Source: Planctomycetota bacterium
GTDB taxonomy: Bacteria; Planctomycetota; UBA11346
Length of the DNA stretch: 12,272 nt
Reading direction: 5' to 3'
Assembly (NCBI GenBank): GCA_013821615.1
Contig: JACDGQ010000048.1
Span: 1-12,272 of the forward strand
Below are positions 8,001 through 12,272 of this stretch, one piece after another. Within the stretch, counting starts at the first letter, position 1; each line of letters opens with the position of its first letter. The translations under genes and the position numbers were made by a program. A model generated the notes under the pieces. The model was not told the DNA's origin. It ran no database searches and saw only the letters and a list, made by a program, of their open reading frames with translations.

Positions 8001-8504
8001 GCCATCAGCGTAATCGGGGGCGGAGCCATCCGAGAGATGCGCAGAGAAAGTTCCGCCCGCATTGTAAACGGTGACGTAGATACGGAGCGTCTTGGGCGAG
8101 GTGTCGGCCGGGACGGTGATGGTGACACCATCACCGGTATTGATCATTCGGATATCGGACGTCGTTCCGGTGGCCGATGCGGTCGGCGACCCATCGCTCC
8201 AGCTGCAGACCATGAGGCTGTTGGCGTCATTGCCAAAGGGCCCATTGTTGATCGCGGCAATTTGACTGATTTGCCCGCCTCCACTGGCCTTGTGATCGAA
8301 CCACGGACTCACCCCAGATCCCGCCCCCCAGTGGGCCCAGTCGATCGTGCCAACGGCGGTCAGATTCACCGCGGTCGGCGTCGGCTCTGCCCAGCCGGAA
8401 AGTTGCGCAGCGGACACCTGCTGACCGAGGAGGGTCAGCAGGAAGGCTGCGATCCGTACCCAACTGGAACAGGTGCGTGGATACATGGAAATGCGAGTGA
8501 TCAT
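3648..8504 (-). CDS. Giant secreted protein with two SGNH esterase modules; probably two genes fused in frame
   Basis: One frame to TAG at 3648-3650. ATG 8504 (1618 residues) is chosen because GGAAGA lies 8 nt upstream and a normal signal peptide follows (Arg-rich, IAAFLLTLL, cleavage near VSAA). ATG 8576 is in frame but has no ribosome binding site. Order from Met8504: beta-rich N-domain (35-220); Fn3 (229-335); CE3-like SGNH (GDS 349-351, GTND 433-436, Asp532/His535); two Ig-like domains (564-738); discoidin/F5-8-type domain (744-876); Ig-like (890-975); putative-Ig domain with LPPGL (978-1058); Gly/Ser linker; sorting-like tail GCGLGAG (Cys1084), hydrophobic to Met1104, then Arg. After a compositionally odd linker comes a signal-peptide-like segment (LVLLACALLLAPLYAAS, about 1170-1186), a second SGNH domain (GDS 1207-1209, GVND 1305-1308, Asp1401/His1404), a PKD-like domain (1415-1520) and Fn3 (1523-1618). 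Both esterase modules keep their catalytic residues. Role inferred: extracellular polysaccharide deacylation. Confidence 0.85.
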   Translation of the reverse strand: MITRISMYPRTCSSWVRIAAFLLTLLGQQVSAAQLSGWAEPTPTAVNLTAVGTIDWAHWGAGSGVSPWFDHKASGGGQISQIAAINNGPFGNDANSLMVCSWSDGSPTASATGTTSDIRMINTGDGVTITVPADTSPKTLRIYVTVYNAGGTFSAHLSDGSAPDYADGSFFSTGGSSAACYVLVYSAATGGQTLSVSWRMGGQLGSWGSANLHAAALAAGTASPATSAPGVPGRLSAIPGDGMVTLHWQRLSGAKTYNLYAATGTTPPTSPTHSGLTAFTAPSTPNSEGFLVEYADTAVSNGTAYTYWVSEVDTAGHESALSEPVTATPTTRPTSANTTSRVLKILPLGDSITEGSPGAPTVPDGGYRQALLTLLGSAGYQPVFMGSSIELSGSMTDPYHEGWPGRTIRQIRDDVMPRALVNDDPDLMLLMIGTNDLAWGHKNSTDVTSAINAYAQLLTGIFARKPGITLLVSPILPIDNGSDSAGAANQAANVTSFNFQLLTLVQSFATAGHAIIWVQGMASFPASGDQVDGVHPNTAGYAFLANAWLTSIQAITGTARTSAPEISQQPTGQFVSVGQAATFTVAASGNPAPTYQWSSAPAGGSFAPIAGATSASYTTPAATLAQSGMQFEVEAMNSVGSATSIAATLSVVIAANAPTITTQPSDMSVAAGQAAAFTVVAAGSAPLVYAWSHGGSAVGGSNATLSIQSAQSGDAGSYVCVVTNGAGSATSSAANLTVSSASLDPLIVGAAFFNDGAGAWGGASNTADKAYDGDTATYYDCATANGGYTGIDVGAGATATVTSIRCWARAGFSGRMNGGVLDGSNSPTTGYTTLATVTSASSSGWTTLTIAGATPYRYLRYRGPDGGNCNVAEIEFHGTTAGGGGTASGSAPSITTQPMDQTVLAGQTATFTVVAAGTALLSYQWNLGSAVVGNAETLTISNAQAANAGAYTVTVANAAGSTVSLPATLTVNPLSAPSPSITSVLTASGVVGQPFMYQITASAGTTGFLATPLPPGLTIDVSTGLISGSPVTAGNTTVSLTAITTAGAAQAGLMISIAAAAGISGGTGESRPGPASASGSGSGCGLGAGVAAWFLALGGLAMWMRISTSTRLCPRGVLRPVPGASALQGAGSLRCPAPDPSAAAGSLGRGIPGQACGSSSAPPWPPFPLVLLACALLLAPLYAASVPEVREQGRIDKARPLRLLCLGDSITTGWSYDNAYRLLLQEQLQAAGYTISYVGTRMDHGSTMHDGWPGYQMVKASAPAGKDQDSMASGGISTSAEQQIYGAVIAKAMTTDPDVVLLMIGVNDLFYPDYLNPVQRGREFALVLDQILSLKPTVSVIIAPITYRRGAVDPGQCDAVSDASRAVVAERAAAGKDVHWAPNAGGGSGGSISQSDFDLPDSVHPASADAYRRIANGFFNAIVEATAGNAASAPTVGFARAGGMTAGRWPGSLPLEVDSGGHGTLAYRWSQVAGPGKATFAPADQPRTVLGFDRSGTYQVRLTVTNGSGLHVSKDVAVEMNEYPTGLVADPGPGTLTLRWNRMAPPGDPSEVISYRVSYGLQPAGPYPTVIDHAHPPVVISGLSKGVTYYLVVTPVHALPYRSWDGAASEPLAGIPGR
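5004..5187 (-). other. Intergenic-like linker inside the large esterase frame
   Basis: About 60 codons between the basic end of the buried sorting tail and the second signal-like segment. The translation is rich in Pro, Arg, Ser, Gly and Cys with no domain resemblance, unlike the Thr/Ala/Val-rich beta domains on either side. The only sign of structure is a pair of overlapping inverted repeats (5091-5125). This is what a former intergenic spacer looks like when read through. Confidence 0.5.
5091..5125 (-). terminator. Inverted repeat in the linker, possible relic terminator
   Basis: TGCAGGG (5094-5100) pairs perfectly with CCCTGCA (5119-5125), and alternatively GGGTGC (5091-5096) pairs with GCACCC (5116-5121). 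It lies about 60 nt beyond the end of the first esterase module, where a terminator would have been. No T-run is present. The same GCAGGGT-type stem recurs after the LacI gene (10190-10216). Confidence 0.3.
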
Positions 8505-8512
8505 GAGGCACG

Positions 8513-8518
8513 TCTTCC
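8513..8518 (-). promoter_or_regulatory. Ribosome binding site selecting the start at 8504
   Basis: GGAAGA on the minus strand, 8 nt before ATG 8504. The upstream in-frame ATG at 8576 has no comparable site, so this decides the start of the large esterase. Confidence 0.5.
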
Positions 8519-8724
8519 AAAGGGGGTTATGGATCGCGATCGGATGCGCCGGGAGAGTCTTCGGTTCATCAGTCATTCACGGGACCGACCACATGGAAAA
8601 TCACCGTGCGTCGCAGCACGCACCGCATTGATGAGGCCGATGGTCCGTTCGGCAGCAGGTCGCGGCGCACCTGGACCGTGGCCAAGAGCACATATGCAGG
8701 CGCACTGACGGGGAGTTGCATTTC

Positions 8725-8753
8725 ATTGTAAGAATTCTTGCCTGTATTATCAC
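8725..8753 (-). promoter_or_regulatory. Promoter of the large esterase gene
   Basis: On the minus strand: -35 GTGATA (8748-8753), 17-nt spacer, -10 TACAAT (8725-8730, five of six consensus bases). It lies in an AT-rich island, about 214 nt upstream of the start at 8504. The -35 box coincides with the first six bases of the right half of the palindrome at 8746-8761, as in the promoter at 10575-10602. Bound repressor would hide the -35 box. Confidence 0.5.
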
Positions 8754-8761
8754 GTGACAAT
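8746..8761. promoter_or_regulatory. Candidate LacI-type operator of the large esterase gene
   Basis: ATTATCACGTGACAAT: a 16-bp inverted repeat with one mismatched pair out of eight, a perfect TCACGTGA core and a central CG. LacI-family operators are commonly 14-20 bp palindromes with a central CG. Its half GTGACAAT is repeated exactly in the site at 10575-10582. A LacI-family gene begins about 400 bp away. Binding by that protein is inference. Confidence 0.55.
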
Positions 8762-9168
8762 TGAATAACAGAGCGGTTGCGGCGTCGTGACTCAGCCACC
8801 TTGGACGGCCACGATTGGCGACTGGCCCAAGGCAGGAATGCCTTCAGCGCCGCACCTGCTCCGGCTTCCGTAAAGTCAGGTACGACAAGTCTGTGCATCC
8901 CGCGCCTGACGCCTGCTCTCGCTTAGAAGCTGCGCTCCCGGTCCTCGCACGTATTCAAGAACGGGAGCTGGGCGTACGACGGTCAGCGGCGGACCTGGCG
9001 CGAAGGATCGCCTGATTCCGTGGCCAATGCCTCGACCAATCCATTAATGCGCGCCATGCAAATGATTCCGCCACCGCCCAACGCCCAACTGGCACGCGGC
9101 CATTCCGATGGCCTCTCCAAGCTCGATTTCGACATTGTCTTGCACCTCGGCTACGAAAACATGTACCC
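8762..9168. other. Intergenic region before the LacI-family gene
   Basis: About 400 bp between the operator and the regulator start. Short open frames here, including 66 codons at 8815-9015, match no family I know and lack ribosome binding sites. I see no clear promoter for the regulator, tRNA or repeat. Confidence 0.4.
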
Positions 9169-10164
9169 ATGGATCAACCAACCCTTACGGACGTGGCCAA
9201 CCGCGCCGGTGTCTCACGCCAATCGGCGGGCGCCATCCTCGCCGGAAAATCCGACCTGTTCCGGGCGGAAACGGTACAGGTAGTTCGGAAAGCCGCGTTA
9301 GCCCTCGGCTATCGCCCCAACGGCGCTGGGCAGGCGCTCCGCAACGGCAGCACTGGCTTTATCGGAATGATTCAAGATCGGTATCGCTACCGCAGCATCC
9401 TGAGCGCAGACCTGATCGAAGCCATCGAGGACCAGCTCGCGAAGACCGACCGCCAGCTGGTCTATGCCGCCTTGGCTGAAGATTCCGATCCCCCGCAACT
9501 GATCAGCCGGATCGTCGCCGATGGTCTGCTCATCAATTACAACGCCGATATCCCGCCGGCCCTGGAGCGGGCAACTGCCGGCGGCCGAACGCCCGCGGTC
9601 TACCTGAACATCCGCCGTCGAAGCGCCTGCGTCTATCACGAGGAGCGCGCGGGCGCCGCCATGCTCACCTCCCATTGCATCCAGCGTTGGGGCTCAGCCG
9701 CGTGGCTTGATCAGAGCCCGGCCAACCCTGCGGACCGCAAGACCGAACCACACCATTCCATTGCCGACCGCCGCGATGGGTATGAGCAAGCCTGTGCGGA
9801 AGCTGGCCGACCCCCTCGTCTGCTCCGCTCGACCTACGGCAGCGGATCTGCGGCCCTGGTGGAACAATACCAGGAGTTGCTGGCGCGCCCAGATCGGCCG
9901 CGCTGCATCATCATTGGGGATGATTTCGAAACGGCTCTGGTAGCCTTCATCGCCGCAGCGCGTCTGGGGATACAGGTCCCCGACGATCTCGCACTCGCGG
10001 GCTATGGGTCCTGGCGCCGGGTCCAGCTGGGCTGGGCCATGCCGGTACTGGTTCAACGCTGGGACAGCCTCGGCAGGACGGCGGTCGACCTGGTGCTGGC
10101 GTCGATCGCTCGACCGCAGGAGCGCATTCCCGCAATCGCCATCCCCCTCGATCTCCAGGGGTGA
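9169..10164 (+). CDS. LacI-family transcriptional regulator
   Basis: 331 residues, the usual family length. Residues 5-27 form the helix-turn-helix (TLTDVANRAGVSRQSAGAIL) with GYRPN at 47-51 leading into the hinge. The usual PNxxARxL hinge reads PNGAGQAL: Ala-Arg is replaced by Gly-Gln while the Leu that wedges into the central CG step is kept. The recognition helix SRQSAGAIL lacks the common T-V-S. Residues 62-331 follow the periplasmic-binding-protein-like sensor fold (FIGMI at 64, CIIIGDDFETA at 246-256, PDDLALAGYGS at 271-281). The start has no good Shine-Dalgarno sequence, but DQPTLTDVA begins where family members begin. Family role: sugar-responsive repressor. Two candidate operators flank the gene, one at each neighbouring enzyme gene, making it the likely local regulator (inference). 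The effector is unknown. Confidence 0.9.
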   Translation: MDQPTLTDVANRAGVSRQSAGAILAGKSDLFRAETVQVVRKAALALGYRPNGAGQALRNGSTGFIGMIQDRYRYRSILSADLIEAIEDQLAKTDRQLVYAALAEDSDPPQLISRIVADGLLINYNADIPPALERATAGGRTPAVYLNIRRRSACVYHEERAGAAMLTSHCIQRWGSAAWLDQSPANPADRKTEPHHSIADRRDGYEQACAEAGRPPRLLRSTYGSGSAALVEQYQELLARPDRPRCIIIGDDFETALVAFIAAARLGIQVPDDLALAGYGSWRRVQLGWAMPVLVQRWDSLGRTAVDLVLASIARPQERIPAIAIPLDLQG

Positions 10165-10189
10165 GCTAGCATCTGCAGAGCAGCGCAAC

Positions 10190-10216
10190 GCAGGGTACGC
10201 TGCATGGAAACCCTGC
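10190..10216 (+). terminator. Hairpin after the LacI-family gene
   Basis: GCAGGGT (10190-10196) and ACCCTGC (10210-10216) form a perfect 7-bp stem with a 13-nt loop, 26 nt after the TGA at 10162-10164. There is no T-run, so its efficiency as a terminator is uncertain. Confidence 0.4.
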
Positions 10217-10349
10217 ATGAGATGACTGTGGCGCCGTGACTGGGCATCAGGCCCGCACCTCGGGAGGACGCTGCACCCATGCTGGTCCTGTGATCGGGAA
10301 CAGGGTGTCGCCGTTGCTAAGTGGTGCACTCAGGGCGGACCATGGTTCG

Positions 10350-10469
10350 TCACATCTCACCGGACGGCTCGGAACCAGCAGGATGCCCAATGGAGCATCC
10401 AACTGAGAATGCCGTGACGATGAGCGCCATCACGCGCATGCCGTGCTTCCTGACAGATGCGATGAGCAT
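10350..10469 (-). CDS. Candidate very small lipoprotein
   Basis: 39 codons from ATG 10469 to TGA at 10350-10352. A strong ribosome binding site, AGGGGGA, lies 6 nt upstream; an internal ATG (codon 11) also has AGGAAG 6 nt before it. The product begins with basic residues (VRKHGMR), then a hydrophobic core (VMALIVTAF) and SVGCS, which resembles a lipobox except that Ser stands where Leu/Val/Ile is usual. About 17 polar residues follow the Cys. This is the layout of entericidin-sized lipoproteins, but I recognise no specific family, and a chance frame in GC-rich intergenic DNA is a real possibility. It is divergent from the beta-helix gene. Confidence 0.27.
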   Translation of the reverse strand: MLIASVRKHGMRVMALIVTAFSVGCSIGHPAGSEPSGEM

Positions 10470-10566
10470 GGCTGGTCCCCCTGCTCCAATCCTGTAAAAA
10501 CGCCTTCCTATCAATTGCACACGGCTGTCTGCGCCACGAATGCCAGCGGTACGCCACAATCTAGTA

Positions 10567-10591
10567 TTTGTCTCGTGACAATAGTGTCAAT
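10567..10591. promoter_or_regulatory. Candidate LacI-type operator of the beta-helix gene, with an extra half-site
   Basis: TTTGTCTCGTGACAAT (10567-10582) is a 16-bp inverted repeat with two mismatched pairs and a central CG. Its right half GTGACAAT is identical to that of the site at 8746-8761. A third half-site-like copy GTGTCAAT follows at 10584-10591, 9 bp further on. With the right half it also forms TGACA-ATAG-TGTCA (10576-10589), so two repressor registers are possible. The site covers the -35 box and most of the spacer of the promoter. Confidence 0.55.
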
Positions 10592-10602
10592 TTTGCTATA
10601 AG
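10575..10602 (+). promoter_or_regulatory. Promoter of the beta-helix enzyme gene
   Basis: -35 GTGACA (10575-10580, five of six consensus bases), 16-nt spacer, -10 TATAAG (10597-10602, five of six). Expected transcript start is near 10609, leaving a leader of about 220 nt before ATG 10831. The -35 box is the first six bases of the operator half-site, as in the promoter of the large esterase gene. Confidence 0.6.
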
Positions 10603-10629
10603 TCGCCATGCGCCACCGCGGCCCCACGC

Positions 10630-10653
10630 CGCGGCCCATAGCTTTGGGCCGCG
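10630..10653 (+). other. GC-rich hairpin in the 5' leader of the beta-helix gene
   Basis: CGCGGCCC (10630-10637) and GGGCCGCG (10646-10653) form a perfect 8-bp stem with an 8-nt loop, about 20 nt after the predicted transcript start. It may stabilise the long leader or affect early elongation. No T-run follows, and I recognise no riboswitch class in the 220-nt leader. Confidence 0.4.
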
Positions 10654-10821
10654 ACCTGATCGCGGTCGTGTACGGTGCGACTGCTACACTGGAATCCGGA
10701 TCCCTTCTTGCTTCGCCGTCACTTCACATTCCGCTGCGCGTTCACCACGCATGTCCAGCGCCCTGCGCAGGCCGCGATGTCCAGGCATCGCATTCCCCAT
10801 TCCACAACCATCTGGATGTCT

Positions 10822-10825
10822 GGAG
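10822..10825 (+). promoter_or_regulatory. Ribosome binding site of the beta-helix enzyme gene
   Basis: GGAG 5 nt before ATG 10831. It supports this start over longer frames that overlap it in other phases. Confidence 0.55.
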
Positions 10826-10830
10826 CCGTG

Positions 10831-12272
10831 ATGAAATCCCGTTCCGTCGCCCTCCTGCTCATAGCTCTCCTGACCCCCTTCCCGGGGATGGCGGAGGATC
10901 CATCCAGTGCAGCAGGCACCATCTCCCCAGTGTCGGCGACCGCATCCGGCTCGCAGTCCAGTTCTCCCTTGATGATCATCGATGGTTCCGGCCTCAGCGA
11001 GGATCCCGACCACCCAGGAGCGTTCTGTCACTCGGCAAATCGCTGGGCCGATGGCGGCAGCATGTGGTGCAGCGGCGGAGAGACGGTGGGCGCGGGCGGA
11101 ACCTGCTGGCTCAGGTTCGATCTCGGCAGGAGCGCTCGGATCTTGGCTTTGCACATCTGGAACTACAATGAAGCCGCCGGATGGCAGAAGCGTTCGGTGA
11201 AAGCCTTTGACCTGCTCACCAGCGATGACGACCGCACGTGGTCACCAGCAGGCAGCTACCCGCTCCGCTGCGGAGCCGGCGATAATCACGAAACCGGGGA
11301 GGAAGTGCGGTTGATCCACCCGGTAGCGGCACGCTATCTGAAGACGGTGATAACCGCCCACTATGGGCGCGACAACCTGGTCGGAATCGCCGAAATACGC
11401 ATTCGCGTCGGGGATCCCCAGCCCAGCGACCACGTTCTCAACGTCAGAACACCCTTCGTTCCGCGCTATGCCCGGATCACCTACGCACCGCGTCCCCGCG
11501 GGGCGCCGCTATCGGGAGCAGAGAACCTCGTCTGGCCCGGGGATGCGGGGGTGGTGGATGTCACGAAGCCCCCATACGCGGCTGCTGGGGATGGCAGCCA
11601 TGATGACACCGCCGCCATCCAGCAAGCCTTCGACGACCATGTCGCCGAAGGAGCCATCATCTTCCTTCCCAATGGCATCTATCGCATCACGGACACCATC
11701 CGGTGGGGCAGCCGAAAAGGCCCAGATGGCAAACCGAAGGTTGGCGACGCCGAGAAGCTGACCACCCTCATGGGCCAGAGCGAGCAGGGCGCCATTCTGC
11801 GCCTGGATGATCATGCCAAGGGTTTCGGCGACCCCCGGCAGCCGCGTGCGGTGGTCTGGACCGGAGGTGATCCTGCGCAACGTTTCGGCAACGAGATCGC
11901 TCATCTCACCATCGATACCGGAGCCGGTAATCAGGGGTGTTCTGGCGTCGCTTTCGTTGCCAACAACCAGGGCTCCATCCATGACGTCACCATCGCATCC
12001 GGGGATGGCCAGGGCATCCAAGGCCTGAATCTGGGGGCGGCCGGCGAAAATGGTCCCTTGCTGGTCCGGAAGCTGACCATCAACGGCTTCGATGTCGGCG
12101 TGGCCGCCGCCGGACCCATCAACAGCATGACCATCGAGAATTTGACCCTCCGCGACCAGAACCTGGTTGGTATCCGCAGCTTTGGCCAGCACCTCTCCAT
12201 CCGGCGGTTGGTCAGCCATAATTCAGTTCCCGCAGTCGAGACGAAGGGCGCGCTCACGGTGCTGCTCGATTC
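10831..12272 (+). CDS. Secreted discoidin plus beta-helix polysaccharide-degrading enzyme, pectate-lyase-3/GH55-like (3' end beyond window)
   Basis: 480 codons from ATG 10831 to the right edge with no stop. Residues 1-21 are a clear signal peptide (KSR, then VALLLIALLTPF, cleavage near GMA). Residues 48-193 look like a discoidin/F5-8-type carbohydrate-binding domain (CWLRFDLG at 92-99, FDLLTSDDDRTW at 126-137, ARYLKTVI at 167-174, GIAEIRI at 185-191). From 241 the frame opens like the pectate-lyase-3/GH55 right-handed beta-helix family: VVDVTKPPYAAAGDGSHDDT, AIQQAFDDH, then AIIFLPNGIYRI, followed by short strand-turn repeats (IAHLTIDTG, IHDVTIASG, VRKLTINGF, MTIENLTL). Catalytic residues probably lie further on, so lyase versus glycosidase (for example exo-beta-1,3-glucanase) cannot be decided. 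It has its own promoter and a candidate operator, suggesting induction by sugar through the neighbouring LacI protein (inference). Confidence 0.85.
   Translation, partial: MKSRSVALLLIALLTPFPGMAEDPSSAAGTISPVSATASGSQSSSPLMIIDGSGLSEDPDHPGAFCHSANRWADGGSMWCSGGETVGAGGTCWLRFDLGRSARILALHIWNYNEAAGWQKRSVKAFDLLTSDDDRTWSPAGSYPLRCGAGDNHETGEEVRLIHPVAARYLKTVITAHYGRDNLVGIAEIRIRVGDPQPSDHVLNVRTPFVPRYARITYAPRPRGAPLSGAENLVWPGDAGVVDVTKPPYAAAGDGSHDDTAAIQQAFDDHVAEGAIIFLPNGIYRITDTIRWGSRKGPDGKPKVGDAEKLTTLMGQSEQGAILRLDDHAKGFGDPRQPRAVVWTGGDPAQRFGNEIAHLTIDTGAGNQGCSGVAFVANNQGSIHDVTIASGDGQGIQGLNLGAAGENGPLLVRKLTINGFDVGVAAAGPINSMTIENLTLRDQNLVGIRSFGQHLSIRRLVSHNSVPAVETKGALTVLLD

Noticed and set aside
8569..8721. Minus-strand 50-codon frame (from ATG 8721) in the leader of the large esterase, ending in overlap with ATG 8576
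   Set aside because: Its start would be at or before the transcript start and it has no ribosome binding site. The product has no features. A leader peptide cannot be excluded but is unsupported.
8815..9015. 66-codon plus frame ahead of the LacI-family gene, ending in a helix-like LARRIA
   Set aside because: No ribosome binding site, Arg/Ala-rich composition and no family resemblance strong enough to call a gene or relic.
10608..11171. Plus-strand 187-codon frame starting at the predicted transcript start and overlapping the beta-helix gene
   Set aside because: No ribosome binding site and no recognisable domain. It overlaps the signal peptide and discoidin domain of the real gene in another phase.

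Overview
The window is GC-rich (AT-rich islands occur only near 1081-1105, 8720-8770 and 10495-10605). Its genes code for exported, multidomain carbohydrate-active proteins of a Gram-negative-type bacterium. The mix is typical of free-living polysaccharide degraders: SGNH/GDSL esterases with Ig-like, Fn3, discoidin and chitobiase-type accessory domains, a LacI-family regulator, a right-handed beta-helix enzyme and a TonB/TolA-like membrane protein. The PVC group (Verrucomicrobia, Lentisphaerae, Planctomycetes) is my best guess, but only a guess; nothing here identifies the species.

Layout. (1) 1-1050, minus: 5' part of a TonB/TolA-like protein, one membrane anchor plus a long Ala/Lys/Glu-rich helix, running off the left edge. 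(2) 1421-3361, minus: secreted SGNH esterase resembling carbohydrate esterase family 3, with Fn3, two near-identical chitobiase-type repeats and a Cys-Gly C-terminal anchoring tail. (3) 3648-8504, minus: one uninterrupted frame of about 1618 residues that looks like two secreted esterase genes run together. A Cys-Gly sorting tail and then a second signal-peptide-like segment lie in its middle. (4) 9169-10164, plus: LacI-family repressor. (5) 10350-10469, minus: tentative tiny lipoprotein. (6) 10831 to the right edge, plus: secreted discoidin plus beta-helix (pectate-lyase-3/GH55-like) enzyme, incomplete.

How it may work together. The esterases would remove acyl groups from a plant- or algal-type polysaccharide, the beta-helix enzyme would cut the backbone, and the LacI protein would sense a released sugar. 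Supporting this, two 16-bp inverted repeats sharing the half-site GTGACAAT, with the central CG typical of LacI-family operators, overlap recognisable promoters of the large esterase gene (8746-8761) and of the beta-helix gene (10567-10582). In both, the -35 box is the first six bases of the same half-site. A weaker version (1085-1100) lies just upstream of the TonB/TolA-like gene. I read the window as a small, locally regulated polysaccharide-degradation locus; the substrate cannot be told from the sequence.
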